DNA from: Pseudomonadota bacterium
GTDB taxonomy: Bacteria > Pseudomonadota > Alphaproteobacteria > Rhizobiales > Beijerinckiaceae
Length of the DNA: 5,155 nt
Assembly (NCBI GenBank): GCA_023426505.1
Contig: JAFAAP010000163.1
Span: 1-5,155 of the forward strand
Direction of reading: 5' to 3'
Shown: one piece after another, positions 1 through 4,987 of the stretch
Layout: each line of letters begins with the position of its first letter
How positions within the stretch are numbered: position 1 is the stretch's first letter
Translations under genes and position numbers: made by a program
The notes under the pieces: model-generated
Database searches by the model: none
Told to the model about the DNA's origin: nothing
What the model saw: only the letters and a program-made list of their open reading frames with translations

Positions 1-127
1 CAGGCTGGTAGGGAAAGCCAGCCGCCACGACGGCGGCTTCGTTGATGCAGGTGCCGCCGTCTTGTCCCGGAAACGTGTGCGAGCCTTGTTTCAGTTTCCA
101 GTTCAGGATGTGATCGAAGCTGTCCAT
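1..127 (-). CDS. Conserved hypothetical protein, N-terminal 42 residues (runs off left edge)
   Basis: Reading the minus strand from 127 gives an open frame to the window edge, beginning MDSFDHILNWKLKQG and continuing through a GQDGGTCINEAAVVAAGFPY stretch. The mix of aromatic, Gly and Cys residues looks like a real protein, and it resembles, from memory, the N-terminus of uncharacterised Rhizobiales proteins; no function is known to me. I chose the ATG at 125-127 because AAGGA lies 8 bases upstream. An in-frame ATG at 134-136 would add three residues but has AAGG touching it, which is too close. A TTGACA hexamer on the minus strand (187-192) could be its -35 box, but no good -10 follows. There is no signal peptide, so a cytoplasmic protein is likely. 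The plus-strand ORF over the same bases is its shadow. The C-terminal part is outside the window. Confidence 0.72.
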   Translation of the reverse strand, partial: MDSFDHILNWKLKQGSHTFPGQDGGTCINEAAVVAAGFPYQP

Positions 128-364
128 CGGGGCCATCCTTGTGGCACACCCCCCACCCTGAAATGGTCCTACCTTAGCATCCGAGCTGTCAATCGGAAGG
201 GCGAGTTATCACACCCAACAATGGCTAGGTCATTGAGCAAGTCATGCGGCCGAAGCGGATCTCCAGATTGCGGATCACGCGATGGGCTGAGCATTGCCGG
301 AGTGGTGCTCATTAGGCTTACCGCTGCCATTGAAGAGCGTGTTTCCAAGCCAAAGCCAGCAAGA

Positions 365-394
365 TCGACAGGCTGAGGCAAGCGGGCCTATAAT
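365..394 (+). promoter_or_regulatory. Sigma70-type promoter for the secreted protein at 422
   Basis: TCGACA at 365-370 (one mismatch to TTGACA) is followed after 18 bases by a perfect TATAAT at 389-394. The predicted start of transcription is near 401, leaving a leader of about 20 bases that holds the GGAGG ribosome site at 411-415. The location directly upstream of a gene with a strong ribosome site supports it. It is not experimentally shown. Confidence 0.55.
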
Positions 395-421
395 GAAAAG
401 GGGCTGTGATGGAGGCAGGCT

Positions 422-949
422 ATGGGGCTGTCTCTCCCGATTGCGTTCTTTCTCGCGGCCACTGTCAGCTCCTATGCTGCCCCACAGGTAAAGCCGAAGG
501 CAGCTAAGCCAGACCAGTTCGTCAAAACAGTCACGGTCTCCATGGTCACAGTCTCTGGCACATGCACCAAGCTGGTCCATGCTGATCAGCCGGTTGACGG
601 ATGCAAGAGCACTCTGGTGAACATGAATTACAGCACCGGCGTGAGTGCGTTTTGGTTTGTGACCGACCAGACGATTCTTTCTTTTGCGGGCGATGGCTCC
701 AGCCGGATCGAACAGGGCCCGAATGACGTTGTTCAGGCCATCGACAGGGTCATCTTGGCACCTGTGGACGCCACCAAGGACGGTGCCGCGAAGGGAGATA
801 CAGCGGTGGGCTTCTGCCGCTTTGGCGATCCTGCCAGGAAAGGAATGATCACCGCCTGCGTGGCGCATACACAGTTGGGTCTCTATGAAGCAGCCTTTGT
901 CTCCGACGGCTCTCCACCAAAGCGTGAAGCTTTCCAAATTGCTCAGTGA
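422..949 (+). CDS. Secreted four-cysteine hypothetical protein
   Basis: A 175-residue protein. Residues 1-20 form a hydrophobic export signal (MGLSLPIAFFLAATVSSYAA), with likely cleavage after SYA or SYAA, although the n-region lacks a basic residue. A short Lys/Pro-rich linker (PKAAKP) follows. The mature part has four cysteines (Cys48, Cys61, Cys132, Cys146), fitting two disulfide bonds in the periplasm or outside the cell. Features such as VSGTCTKL, a DVVQAIDRVIL segment and a FVSDGSPPKRE tail recall uncharacterised Rhizobiales secreted proteins; I know no assigned function. The start is well supported: GGAGG lies 6 bases upstream and a TATAAT promoter just before that. There is no clear terminator after the stop. 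It is probably transcribed alone, as the next gene starts about 150 bases later. The function is unknown; a beta-rich binding or envelope protein is only a guess from composition. Confidence 0.78.
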   Translation: MGLSLPIAFFLAATVSSYAAPQVKPKAAKPDQFVKTVTVSMVTVSGTCTKLVHADQPVDGCKSTLVNMNYSTGVSAFWFVTDQTILSFAGDGSSRIEQGPNDVVQAIDRVILAPVDATKDGAAKGDTAVGFCRFGDPARKGMITACVAHTQLGLYEAAFVSDGSPPKREAFQIAQ

Positions 950-1097
950 TTGTTCGATTATGAACGTGACTGACGTGACGCCCCTCGCTTCCCTCATCTT
1001 TTAACCCAGGCTCCCAATCTGATGCTGCAACCATCAGAGCGGGGGACTATCCTTTGGAATGTTAGACACGTCCGGTACCTCCGGCCATGCTGCGAGG

Positions 1098-1415
1098 ATG
1101 CGAAGCGTGATCCTCATCATCGGCCTTCTCAGAAATGCTCCTGCCTTCGCCCAGGAAGGTCCGTTCGTGTGGCAAGACCCAGATGGGGGATGCACGTACT
1201 TCAAGCTCGGAGACAGTCTCAGCCTCCGCTACCAACGCAATGGGCTGCCAGATTGTCCTGACGCACGGAGTGAACTCCGTCCGCCGTCACCTGATCAGGA
1301 ACGGACGCCCACACGCGACGACGTTCGCGACGTCACGCGAGCCATCGAAGGCCTCAGCCGACGACTGGACGAGATCAAGCGAGAGTTCGAGCGCAGAGGC
1401 CGCGATCCACTGTGA
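1098..1415 (+). CDS. Small exported protein with C-terminal coiled coil
   Basis: From the ATG at 1098 the product is 105 residues. Residues 1-18 are a classical signal peptide: Arg2, a VILIIGLL hydrophobic core and an AFA cleavage site before Gln19. The mature N-terminus (GPFVWQDPDGGCTYFKLGD) is rich in aromatics and Gly, with Cys32 and Cys53 able to form a disulfide. Residues 60-72 are Pro-rich. Residues 74-100 form a charged amphipathic helix with hydrophobic residues at heptad spacing (Val76, Ile83, Leu90, Ile93, Phe97), which suggests a coiled coil and oligomerisation. The start is uncertain. The ATG at 1059 is in frame but puts 13 non-signal residues ahead, and GAGG at 1094-1097 would suit a GTG start at 1107 better than the ATG it touches. 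I prefer 1098 because it keeps the basic n-region. The function is unknown. Confidence 0.65.
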   Translation: MRSVILIIGLLRNAPAFAQEGPFVWQDPDGGCTYFKLGDSLSLRYQRNGLPDCPDARSELRPPSPDQERTPTRDDVRDVTRAIEGLSRRLDEIKREFERRGRDPL

Positions 1416-1603
1416 AGCAGAGTCTTTTTGTGCGAGATCCCCCTACCCTGTTCCAGGGGCCCGGGCCGATCTGCACGAGCGCTGTATGAATTGCCAAGCT
1501 TGCCTTCAACATTGTTCACATAGGTCCCGTCGCGCATTGAAAGCTTCATCGAGTTTTGAGGGTATGCGCGAGACTCGCCTTTTGCGTCCAACAACCTCAC
1601 CCC

Positions 1604-1629
1604 GGAACCGTCACAGGAGCGTAACCGTT
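1604..1629 (+). promoter_or_regulatory. EcfG (general stress response) promoter
   Basis: GGAAC at 1604-1608 is followed by exactly 17 bases and then CGTT at 1626-1629. This matches the established alphaproteobacterial EcfG/PhyR-controlled consensus GGAAC, 16-17 bases, CGTT. Transcription would begin around 1636, about 54 bases ahead of the small membrane-protein gene at 1690. The -10 element sits inside a 15-base palindrome with perfect 7-base arms (GCGTAAC c GTTACGC, 1619-1633), which could bind a second regulator or be chance. The 188 bases before the promoter (1416-1603) hold no convincing gene or terminator. Confidence 0.65.
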
Positions 1630-1689
1630 ACGCCGCAATCCTGCGTACCGTCTATCATCCGGCAGCGTGCATCCTCTGAGAGGCACGGC

Positions 1690-1827
1690 ATGACACGTAA
1701 GGAACAGTTGGTGCTCTACGGTCGCTACGGCCTGGTGGTCACGGCCTTTGCCCTGATCACCGGGATAGTGGCGGCGCCACTTCTATCTCGGGTTTGGCCC
1801 CAGGCTGCCGTTGTCGCCCAACGATAG
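1690..1827 (+). CDS. 45-residue single-span membrane protein, probably stress-induced
   Basis: The product has a short charged N-terminus (MTRKEQLVLYGRYG), one transmembrane helix at about residues 15-33 (LVVTAFALITGIVAAPLL), and a short tail containing SRVWPQ that ends in Gln-Arg. By the positive-inside rule the basic N-terminus would face the cytoplasm. GAGAGG lies 6 bases before the ATG, a good ribosome site that decides this start within a much longer open frame whose upstream part has non-coding composition. The EcfG promoter match at 1604-1629 suggests induction in the general stress response, a regulon known to contain many tiny membrane proteins of unknown role. I recognise no family. 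It could be an inner-membrane stress peptide; toxin-like action is possible but has no direct support. Confidence 0.6.
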   Translation: MTRKEQLVLYGRYGLVVTAFALITGIVAAPLLSRVWPQAAVVAQR

Positions 1828-1973
1828 CTGACTTGCGTTGGCAACGAGCACCCTCCGGGCAAAAGAAGAGGGCCCTTAAGTCGGCTCACGTTCTGATGGA
1901 TGAGACAGGAACAAGCCTGCGCTTCTGCAAGATCTCTGTCGATCTGCACGACGGATTAGACCCGGTCAGCTAC

Positions 1974-2018
1974 CCCAAAAGAAAACCCCGCTCAGCCAGG
2001 GGGAGGTGAACGGGGTTT
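1974..2018 (-). terminator. Intrinsic terminator, minus strand
   Basis: AAACCCCG (1983-1990) pairs perfectly with CGGGGTTT (2011-2018) around a 20-base loop. Read on the minus strand the stem is followed by TTTTCTTTT, a good U-tract. On the plus strand the stem is followed by GGAGGG, so termination should act mainly on minus-strand transcripts. No minus-strand gene is identified just upstream of it. Confidence 0.6.
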
Positions 2019-2103
2019 GGAGGGCAAACGCGAGACGCTGCCTGCGCACCCTTATCAAACGGTTTAGGTTAACGATCTGTGCATCCGCCCGGAGCCAGCG
2101 TGC

Positions 2104-2140
2104 AAAAAAGTGGCGCCACGCCCGGCAGCGGGCGGGCGCC
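2104..2140 (-). terminator. Strong intrinsic terminator, minus strand
   Basis: GGCGCC (2112-2117) pairs with GGCGCC (2135-2140) and CGCCCG (2119-2124) pairs with CGGGCG (2129-2134). This gives a 12-base-pair all-GC stem with one bulged base and a four-base loop. On the minus strand it is followed by AC and then six T (complement of A 2104-2109). No T-tract follows on the plus strand, so the direction is clear. The transcript it ends is unidentified; it would enter from about 2140-2400 on the minus strand. Confidence 0.72.
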
Positions 2141-2406
2141 TGAAGGTGCCGACCCATAGGGCACAGGCCGGGGATCGGATGACACTCCTCGGCACGATTT
2201 ATTCCCGCTCCCGCAAAGAAGCTCCCTCGCAGGCGGGGCCGGGAGAAGCCAATAGAAGAGGAACGAGCCAATGACGCTCACCACACTCACACGTGCCCTC
2301 ATCCTCCTGCGAATGAGGGCGGCACGGGCCTTATCCTGCCCAAAACCCGGTGCAGGGTGGGACATCGCTGTGGCGCAGCGCACTTGCAATGGCATCGGAG
2401 GCGGAC

Positions 2407-3840
2407 ATGTCGACCAATTTCGGGAGGCTCTTCTTTCTTGGAGACAGCATCACCGATGCCGGGCGGCTGCCGGAACCGTTCCGCCCCGACCCGCCCTATG
2501 TTGATGGTCGTTTCACCAACGGCCTCGTCTATGCCCAGGTGCTGACCCAGGAACTTAACGTTCCCTCCACCAACTTCGCCTACGGCGGGGCGAAAGCGCT
2601 GCCGTCAGGACCGGAGCAGTTGCTCATCGGCCTCAACGCCCAGGTCACTGAATTCGAAACCAGATATCTTTTCGGCGCGCCGAGCGGCAGCGCCGCCTCG
2701 ATCTTCATCGGCGGCAACGACTATCACGATGCCGATCCGACTGATCCGACAATCGTCGGCAGAGTGCTCGATAGCATCGACGACGCGGCCGTCCGGCTCG
2801 CACGAAAAGGCGTCGGAGAACTGGTGCTCTTCAATCTGCCGCTCTCCCTGCAGACGCCCCGTGGCATTGCCCTACCCGAGGCCGAGCGGGCGGCCGAGGA
2901 CGCGATGATCTCGGCCCACAATGCCGGCCTGCGGCAACTCGCGGCGACCTACAACGGGGCCGGCGTGCCGACCACCATTATCGATGTTGACCGCCTCACC
3001 CGTGAGGTCCATGGCGACAAGGAGACCTTCGGCCTGAAAGTGTACGACACCCCCCTCTACATCCTCGACCAAAACGACACGCCGGTGCCGACCGGGATCA
3101 CGAGCCAGGCCGATCCCGACGAGGTCGCCTATTTCGACCCGGTCCACCCGTCAGCGGCCAGCCACGGCATCCTTGCCGCCTTCTCCGAGGCAACCCTGCG
3201 GGCCGACCGCGTCACGTTCCGTGGCAGCGGCGACGACTCGGTCGGAGGGATTTCCGGCGCGGACTTCGTGATGGCGGGCAGCGGCAACGACTCGGTCCTC
3301 GGGGGGAGCGGCAACGACGTCATCGTCGCCGGCCGGGGCAACGACAGCGTGAATGGCGGCGCTGGCAATGACCTCGGTATCAGCGGCAGCGGCAATGACA
3401 CGATGACGGGCTCGACAGGCAGCGACCTCCTCGCCGGCAACGCGGGTGACGACAACCTCAGCGGCGGCGACGACAATGACGTCCTGCTCCTTGGCACAGG
3501 GCTCGACAGCGCCAACGGCGGCGCCGGCCACGACCTCCTGATCGTCACCGACGATGCCTTGGCCGGTTTTGATACCGTGACCGGTGGAACGGGAACCGAC
3601 GTGCTGCGGCTGGAGGTGGACGGGGAAGTCTTCGCCTCAGCGGCGTTCCAGGCCGAGATCAACGCCTTCGTGCCCGGCGCGGAGACGGTCCTGGGGTCGG
3701 GTGTCATCGTGCGGGAGGTCGAGCGCCTCGAAGTCTATGTTGATGGCACCCAGGAGTTCGCCAAGGGCCTCGCAGCCCCGAACCAGGGCACGGCGGTCGC
3801 GGCGCTGCTGCGGGACGCGGATCTGTGGGGGCTGGTGTGA
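2407..3840 (+). CDS. SGNH/GDSL-family esterase/lipase with RTX repeats, type I secreted
   Basis: A 477-residue two-part protein. The N-terminal part (about 1-265) is a GDSL lipase/esterase domain. Block I is FFLGDSITDAG with nucleophile Ser14; NFAYGGAKAL near 56-65 supplies the block II Gly; FIGGNDY has Asn104 for the oxyanion hole; DPVHP carries catalytic Asp244 and His247. All expected catalytic residues are present, so it should hydrolyse ester bonds; the substrate is unknown. Residues 273-376 are glycine-Asp nonapeptide RTX repeats (GSGNDSVLG, GRGNDSVNG, GAGNDLGIS) that bind calcium and fold after export. The final 100 residues end DADLWGLV, typical of uncleaved C-terminal type I secretion signals. 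There is no N-terminal signal peptide, in agreement. The start at 2407 is chosen because GGAGG lies 5 bases upstream and the domain begins at once; upstream in-frame ATGs at 2350 and 2392 add residues not expected in the family. No ABC exporter, membrane-fusion protein or TolC gene is in the window. It converges on the minus-strand gene at 3898-4116 with a 57-base gap and no clear terminator. Confidence 0.92.
   Translation: MSTNFGRLFFLGDSITDAGRLPEPFRPDPPYVDGRFTNGLVYAQVLTQELNVPSTNFAYGGAKALPSGPEQLLIGLNAQVTEFETRYLFGAPSGSAASIFIGGNDYHDADPTDPTIVGRVLDSIDDAAVRLARKGVGELVLFNLPLSLQTPRGIALPEAERAAEDAMISAHNAGLRQLAATYNGAGVPTTIIDVDRLTREVHGDKETFGLKVYDTPLYILDQNDTPVPTGITSQADPDEVAYFDPVHPSAASHGILAAFSEATLRADRVTFRGSGDDSVGGISGADFVMAGSGNDSVLGGSGNDVIVAGRGNDSVNGGAGNDLGISGSGNDTMTGSTGSDLLAGNAGDDNLSGGDDNDVLLLGTGLDSANGGAGHDLLIVTDDALAGFDTVTGGTGTDVLRLEVDGEVFASAAFQAEINAFVPGAETVLGSGVIVREVERLEVYVDGTQEFAKGLAAPNQGTAVAALLRDADLWGLV
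3223..3534 (+). repeat. RTX nonapeptide-coding tandem repeats
   Basis: About eleven degenerate 27-base units inside the hydrolase gene code for GGxGxDxUx-type nonapeptides (residues 273-376). The most regular run is near 3280-3410, with repeated GGCAGCGGCAACGAC-like words. Units after residue 350 decay: DDDN and GAGHD replace the consensus GND at some calcium sites. Such DNA can change copy number by recombination. Confidence 0.8.
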
Positions 3841-3897
3841 GTGGCGATACCCCGCTCCAGTAACTGCAGATCTTCAGGGCCGTCAGAGGACCGTCTC

Positions 3898-4116
3898 TCA
3901 AAGGGGCAATCTCTCGGCTGCCAAGACACGGGCGAGCTCTGCCCTGATCCGTCGTGCGGTCTTGCGTCCGATCCCAGGGGTCACCCGCTCGATCCGGCTG
4001 GCGACAGCGATCAGTTGGTCAAGGGTCGTGATGTTTTCTGCCCGCAGGGCCCTCCAAGCTCGCGAAGGCAGATGCAGACCTTCAATCCGACCCGGGATGG
4101 GTTGATCCAGAACCAT
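3898..4116 (-). CDS. Free-standing RNA polymerase alpha-CTD-like helix-hairpin-helix protein
   Basis: From the ATG at 4114-4116 the product is 72 residues, and residues 11-65 align well with the C-terminal domain of the bacterial RNA polymerase alpha subunit. LHLPSRAWRALRAENI matches the LELTVRSANCLKAEAI helix of Escherichia coli RpoA, and TPGIGRKTARRI matches TPNLGKKSLTEI, the helix-hairpin-helix. Residues that contact DNA in RpoA are partly kept: Arg265 is Arg19, Gly296 is Gly50, Lys298 is Lys52 and Ser299 is Thr53, while Asn268 is replaced by Arg22. The N-terminal dimerisation domain of RpoA is absent, so this is not RpoA. Minor-groove DNA binding is the likely activity; regulation of transcription is inference. 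The start is supported by GGGGA 7 bases upstream. The open frame continues upstream to 4314, but that part is Arg/Pro-rich with no domain. A palindrome lies at 4132-4148 ahead of the gene. Confidence 0.8.
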   Translation of the reverse strand: MVLDQPIPGRIEGLHLPSRAWRALRAENITTLDQLIAVASRIERVTPGIGRKTARRIRAELARVLAAERLPL

Positions 4117-4131
4117 CTGATTTCCCCAGCC

Positions 4132-4170
4132 TGATCTTTGAATGATCAAGCCGGAAGCACCCGGCCACAA
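4132..4170 (-). promoter_or_regulatory. Possible promoter with overlapping palindrome for the alpha-CTD-like gene
   Basis: On the minus strand TTGTGG (complement of 4165-4170) and GATCAT (complement of 4142-4147) are spaced by 17 bases, a weak sigma70-like pair. TGATC (4132-4136) and GATCA (4144-4148) form an inverted repeat with a 7-base centre across the -10 box. The position 16 to 32 bases ahead of the start codon suits an operator, perhaps for autoregulation. The remainder of 4117-4356 shows nothing else I can support. Confidence 0.33.
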
Positions 4171-4356
4171 TTCACCTTCTGGGGTGTGCGCCTGCCCCGC
4201 TCGAGAGGGAAATGCCCCAGCCGAGGAGGGTAGAACTCTCGACTGGAGCCGACCGCGTCTGAGCACACGGCACCGGGCTGATACGCGACGCGCCCGCTTA
4301 CCCGCACGATGCAAGGGCTGAGGTAAGCGATCCGTTTGGGCTAGTGCGAGATCCTC

Positions 4357-4518
4357 TCACGCGGCTTTCAAAAGCTTGGTGTGTTGCAGGGGAAGCCGGA
4401 AGAGCATGGCGCGAACATGCGCCTGCACCCGTGCGGCTTGGGCTTCTGCGATTAGTCGCTGAACCTCTTTGCGCGGATCTTGTGCCTCTCGATCAATCAT
4501 CCTATCGTCCCGGACCAT
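4357..4518 (-). CDS. Possible 53-residue basic helical protein
   Basis: The frame starts MVRDDRMIDREAQDPRKEV. Its middle (about residues 15-40) is Ala/Gln/Arg-rich and strongly helical, with hydrophobic residues on one face, ending in LFRLPLQHTKLLKAA. The composition looks like a real protein rather than a shadow, and no competing gene lies opposite. There is no good ribosome site before the ATG at 4516-4518; Met7 has AGG touching it and is no better. The AT-rich region at 4519-4575 could carry a divergent promoter. I recognise no family and see no membrane segment or metal site. It may be a genuine small gene or a remnant. Confidence 0.38.
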   Translation of the reverse strand: MVRDDRMIDREAQDPRKEVQRLIAEAQAARVQAHVRAMLFRLPLQHTKLLKAA

Positions 4519-4530
4519 GATGGTGCAATG

Positions 4531-4546
4531 AGCAGTTTATTCTGCT
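4531..4546. promoter_or_regulatory. Inverted repeat AGCAG-N6-CTGCT, possible operator
   Basis: AGCAG at 4531-4535 and CTGCT at 4542-4546 are perfect inverted half-sites separated by TTTATT. It overlaps the presumed -35 region of the plus-strand promoter at 4540-4568 and lies 13 bases upstream of the small minus-strand ORF start, so a bound protein could affect both directions. It is short enough to arise by chance. Confidence 0.3.
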
Positions 4547-4568
4547 GTTTTCGTATATTTCCTATAAT
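4540..4568 (+). promoter_or_regulatory. Promoter for candidate small RNA
   Basis: A perfect TATAAT at 4563-4568 sits in the most AT-rich part of the window. At 17 bases upstream is TTCTGC, a poor -35, so an activator may be needed. Transcription would start near 4574, exactly where the first hairpin of the candidate RNA begins. Confidence 0.45.
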
Positions 4569-4572
4569 ATAA

Positions 4573-4705
4573 GCTTGTCAGTACAAGCCGTGCCGGAGAT
4601 ATGAGCGATGTGTCATAGAGATTGTATCGGGACAATACGTAGGGATGTTCCGAGCAGACAAGATGGCTTCATCTGAATACACCGGTCAGACCGGCTCTTC
4701 TTTTT
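4573..4705 (+). ncRNA. Candidate structured small RNA of about 130 nt
   Basis: No credible protein frame is present, but four perfect hairpins follow one another. GCTTGT/ACAAGC at 4573-4588 has loop CAGT. ATTGT/ACAAT at 4621-4636 has a six-base loop. AGATG/CATCT at 4661-4674 has loop GCTT. The terminator CCGGT/ACCGG at 4682-4694 is followed by CTCTTCTTTTT. With a TATAAT box immediately upstream this has the design of an independent small RNA. It matches no RNA family I know: no 6S, SRP, RNase P or tmRNA signature motifs. A transcript passing the first terminator would stop at 4725-4761. The alternative is a long untranslated leader whose gene was lost. Confidence 0.42.
4682..4705 (+). terminator. 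Short intrinsic terminator, plus strand
   Basis: CCGGT (4682-4686) and ACCGG (4690-4694) form a stem with loop CAG, followed by CTCTTCTTTTT up to 4705. The stem is short but GC-rich and the U-tract is good. It would end the candidate small RNA. Confidence 0.5.
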
Positions 4706-4724
4706 GCCCCACGGGTCGGTTCTT

Positions 4725-4761
4725 AAAGCGCCCTCTTGAGACGACGGGGCGCTTTCTTTTT
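4725..4761 (+). terminator. Intrinsic terminator, plus strand
   Basis: AAAGCGCCC (4725-4733) pairs perfectly with GGGCGCTTT (4747-4755) around a 13-base loop, followed by CTTTTT. The nine-pair stem and U-tract are convincing. It lies 20 bases after the first terminator, as a tandem back-up, and shields the oppositely oriented remnant at 4786-4975. The minus strand has only TTTAAGAA after the stem, so it acts poorly in that direction. Confidence 0.68.
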
Positions 4762-4785
4762 GCCCGAGTTCCTGGAACCGCCGCG

Positions 4786-4975
4786 TCATTCCCCACCCGC
4801 AAGGCTGTCGTGTTCGTCAGCGATGCACTCGACGGACCGCGCAAGCTCCGCTTCGGCTTGGCACACGGCCTGCGAATAAGCGAGTTCGGTGCGGGGCCGT
4901 TTTGACGGCCTGCTGCGCCAGATCCATCGTCGTCTCAATCGCCTCGTCAAAAGGCTGCAAGTTTGTTTCCGGCAT
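4786..4975 (-). pseudogene. Small hypothetical gene split by a one-base frameshift
   Basis: On the minus strand an ATG at 4973-4975 opens MPETNLQPFDEAIETTMDLA and runs well to about residue 29, then decays into Arg-rich sequence and stops. The next frame continues the same character (RTELAYSQAVCQAEAELARS) to a stop at 4786-4788. Removing one base from the GGGG run at 4893-4896 joins the two into a 62-residue acidic, helical, Ala/Glu-rich protein. Codon use on both sides looks coding. No family is recognised and there is no signal peptide. No ribosome site is visible, since the IS630 element ends about 12 bases upstream of the ATG and may have removed the native leader. A sequencing error in the G run would restore an intact gene. 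Confidence 0.5.
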
Positions 4976-4987
4976 TGGGCTATGTTA

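Larger units (their letters stand above)
1828..2406. other. 579-base stretch without a convincing gene
   Basis: Open frames here are either low-quality or run straight through strong hairpins, so I do not call them. The stretch contains two intrinsic terminators facing the minus strand (1974-2018 and 2104-2140), a perfect short palindrome CGTTGGCAACG near 1837, and a 7-base direct repeat AGCCAAT at 2247-2253 and 2266-2272. The last 140 bases form the leader of the hydrolase gene at 2407. An ATG at 2271 with AGAGGA upstream opens a frame overlapping that gene out of phase, and an AGGAGG-preceded frame exists on the minus strand near 2300; neither has convincing protein character. No clear sigma70 or EcfG promoter was found directly before the hydrolase. 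Confidence 0.5.

Noticed and set aside
62..376. 104-residue plus-strand open frame
   Set aside because: It lies opposite the better-supported minus-strand gene at 1-127 and has low-quality composition.
169..381. 70-residue minus-strand open frame in the 128-421 gap
   Set aside because: No ribosome site, overlaps candidate promoters of both neighbours, and shows no domain or export signal.
1135..1689. Long plus-strand frame upstream of the 45-residue membrane protein
   Set aside because: It overlaps the exported protein at 1098-1415 out of frame and is Ser/Arg-rich shadow sequence; only the last 45 codons have a ribosome site and protein character.
1966..2395. Minus-strand frames of 101 and 108 residues, including a hydrophobic stretch near 2260-2300 preceded by AGGAGG
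   Set aside because: They run through the strong terminator hairpins at 2104-2140 and one through 1974-2018, and their C-terminal halves are Pro/Gly/Arg-rich. The AGGAGG touches the ATG.
2271..2504. 77-residue plus-strand frame with AGAGGA upstream, overlapping the hydrolase start
   Set aside because: More than a third overlaps the hydrolase in another phase and the sequence resembles no protein; a short upstream ORF role cannot be excluded.
3129..3707. 192- and 126-residue minus-strand frames opposite the RTX region
   Set aside because: Repetitive Pro/Ser/Leu or Ala/Val sequence mirrors the tandem RTX codons; classic shadows.
4117..4314. Upstream extension of the alpha-CTD-like frame
   Set aside because: Arg/Pro-rich with no domain; the ATG at 4116 has a good ribosome site.
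4645..4905. 86-residue plus-strand frame
   Set aside because: It crosses two plus-strand terminators and lies opposite the better-looking minus-strand remnant.
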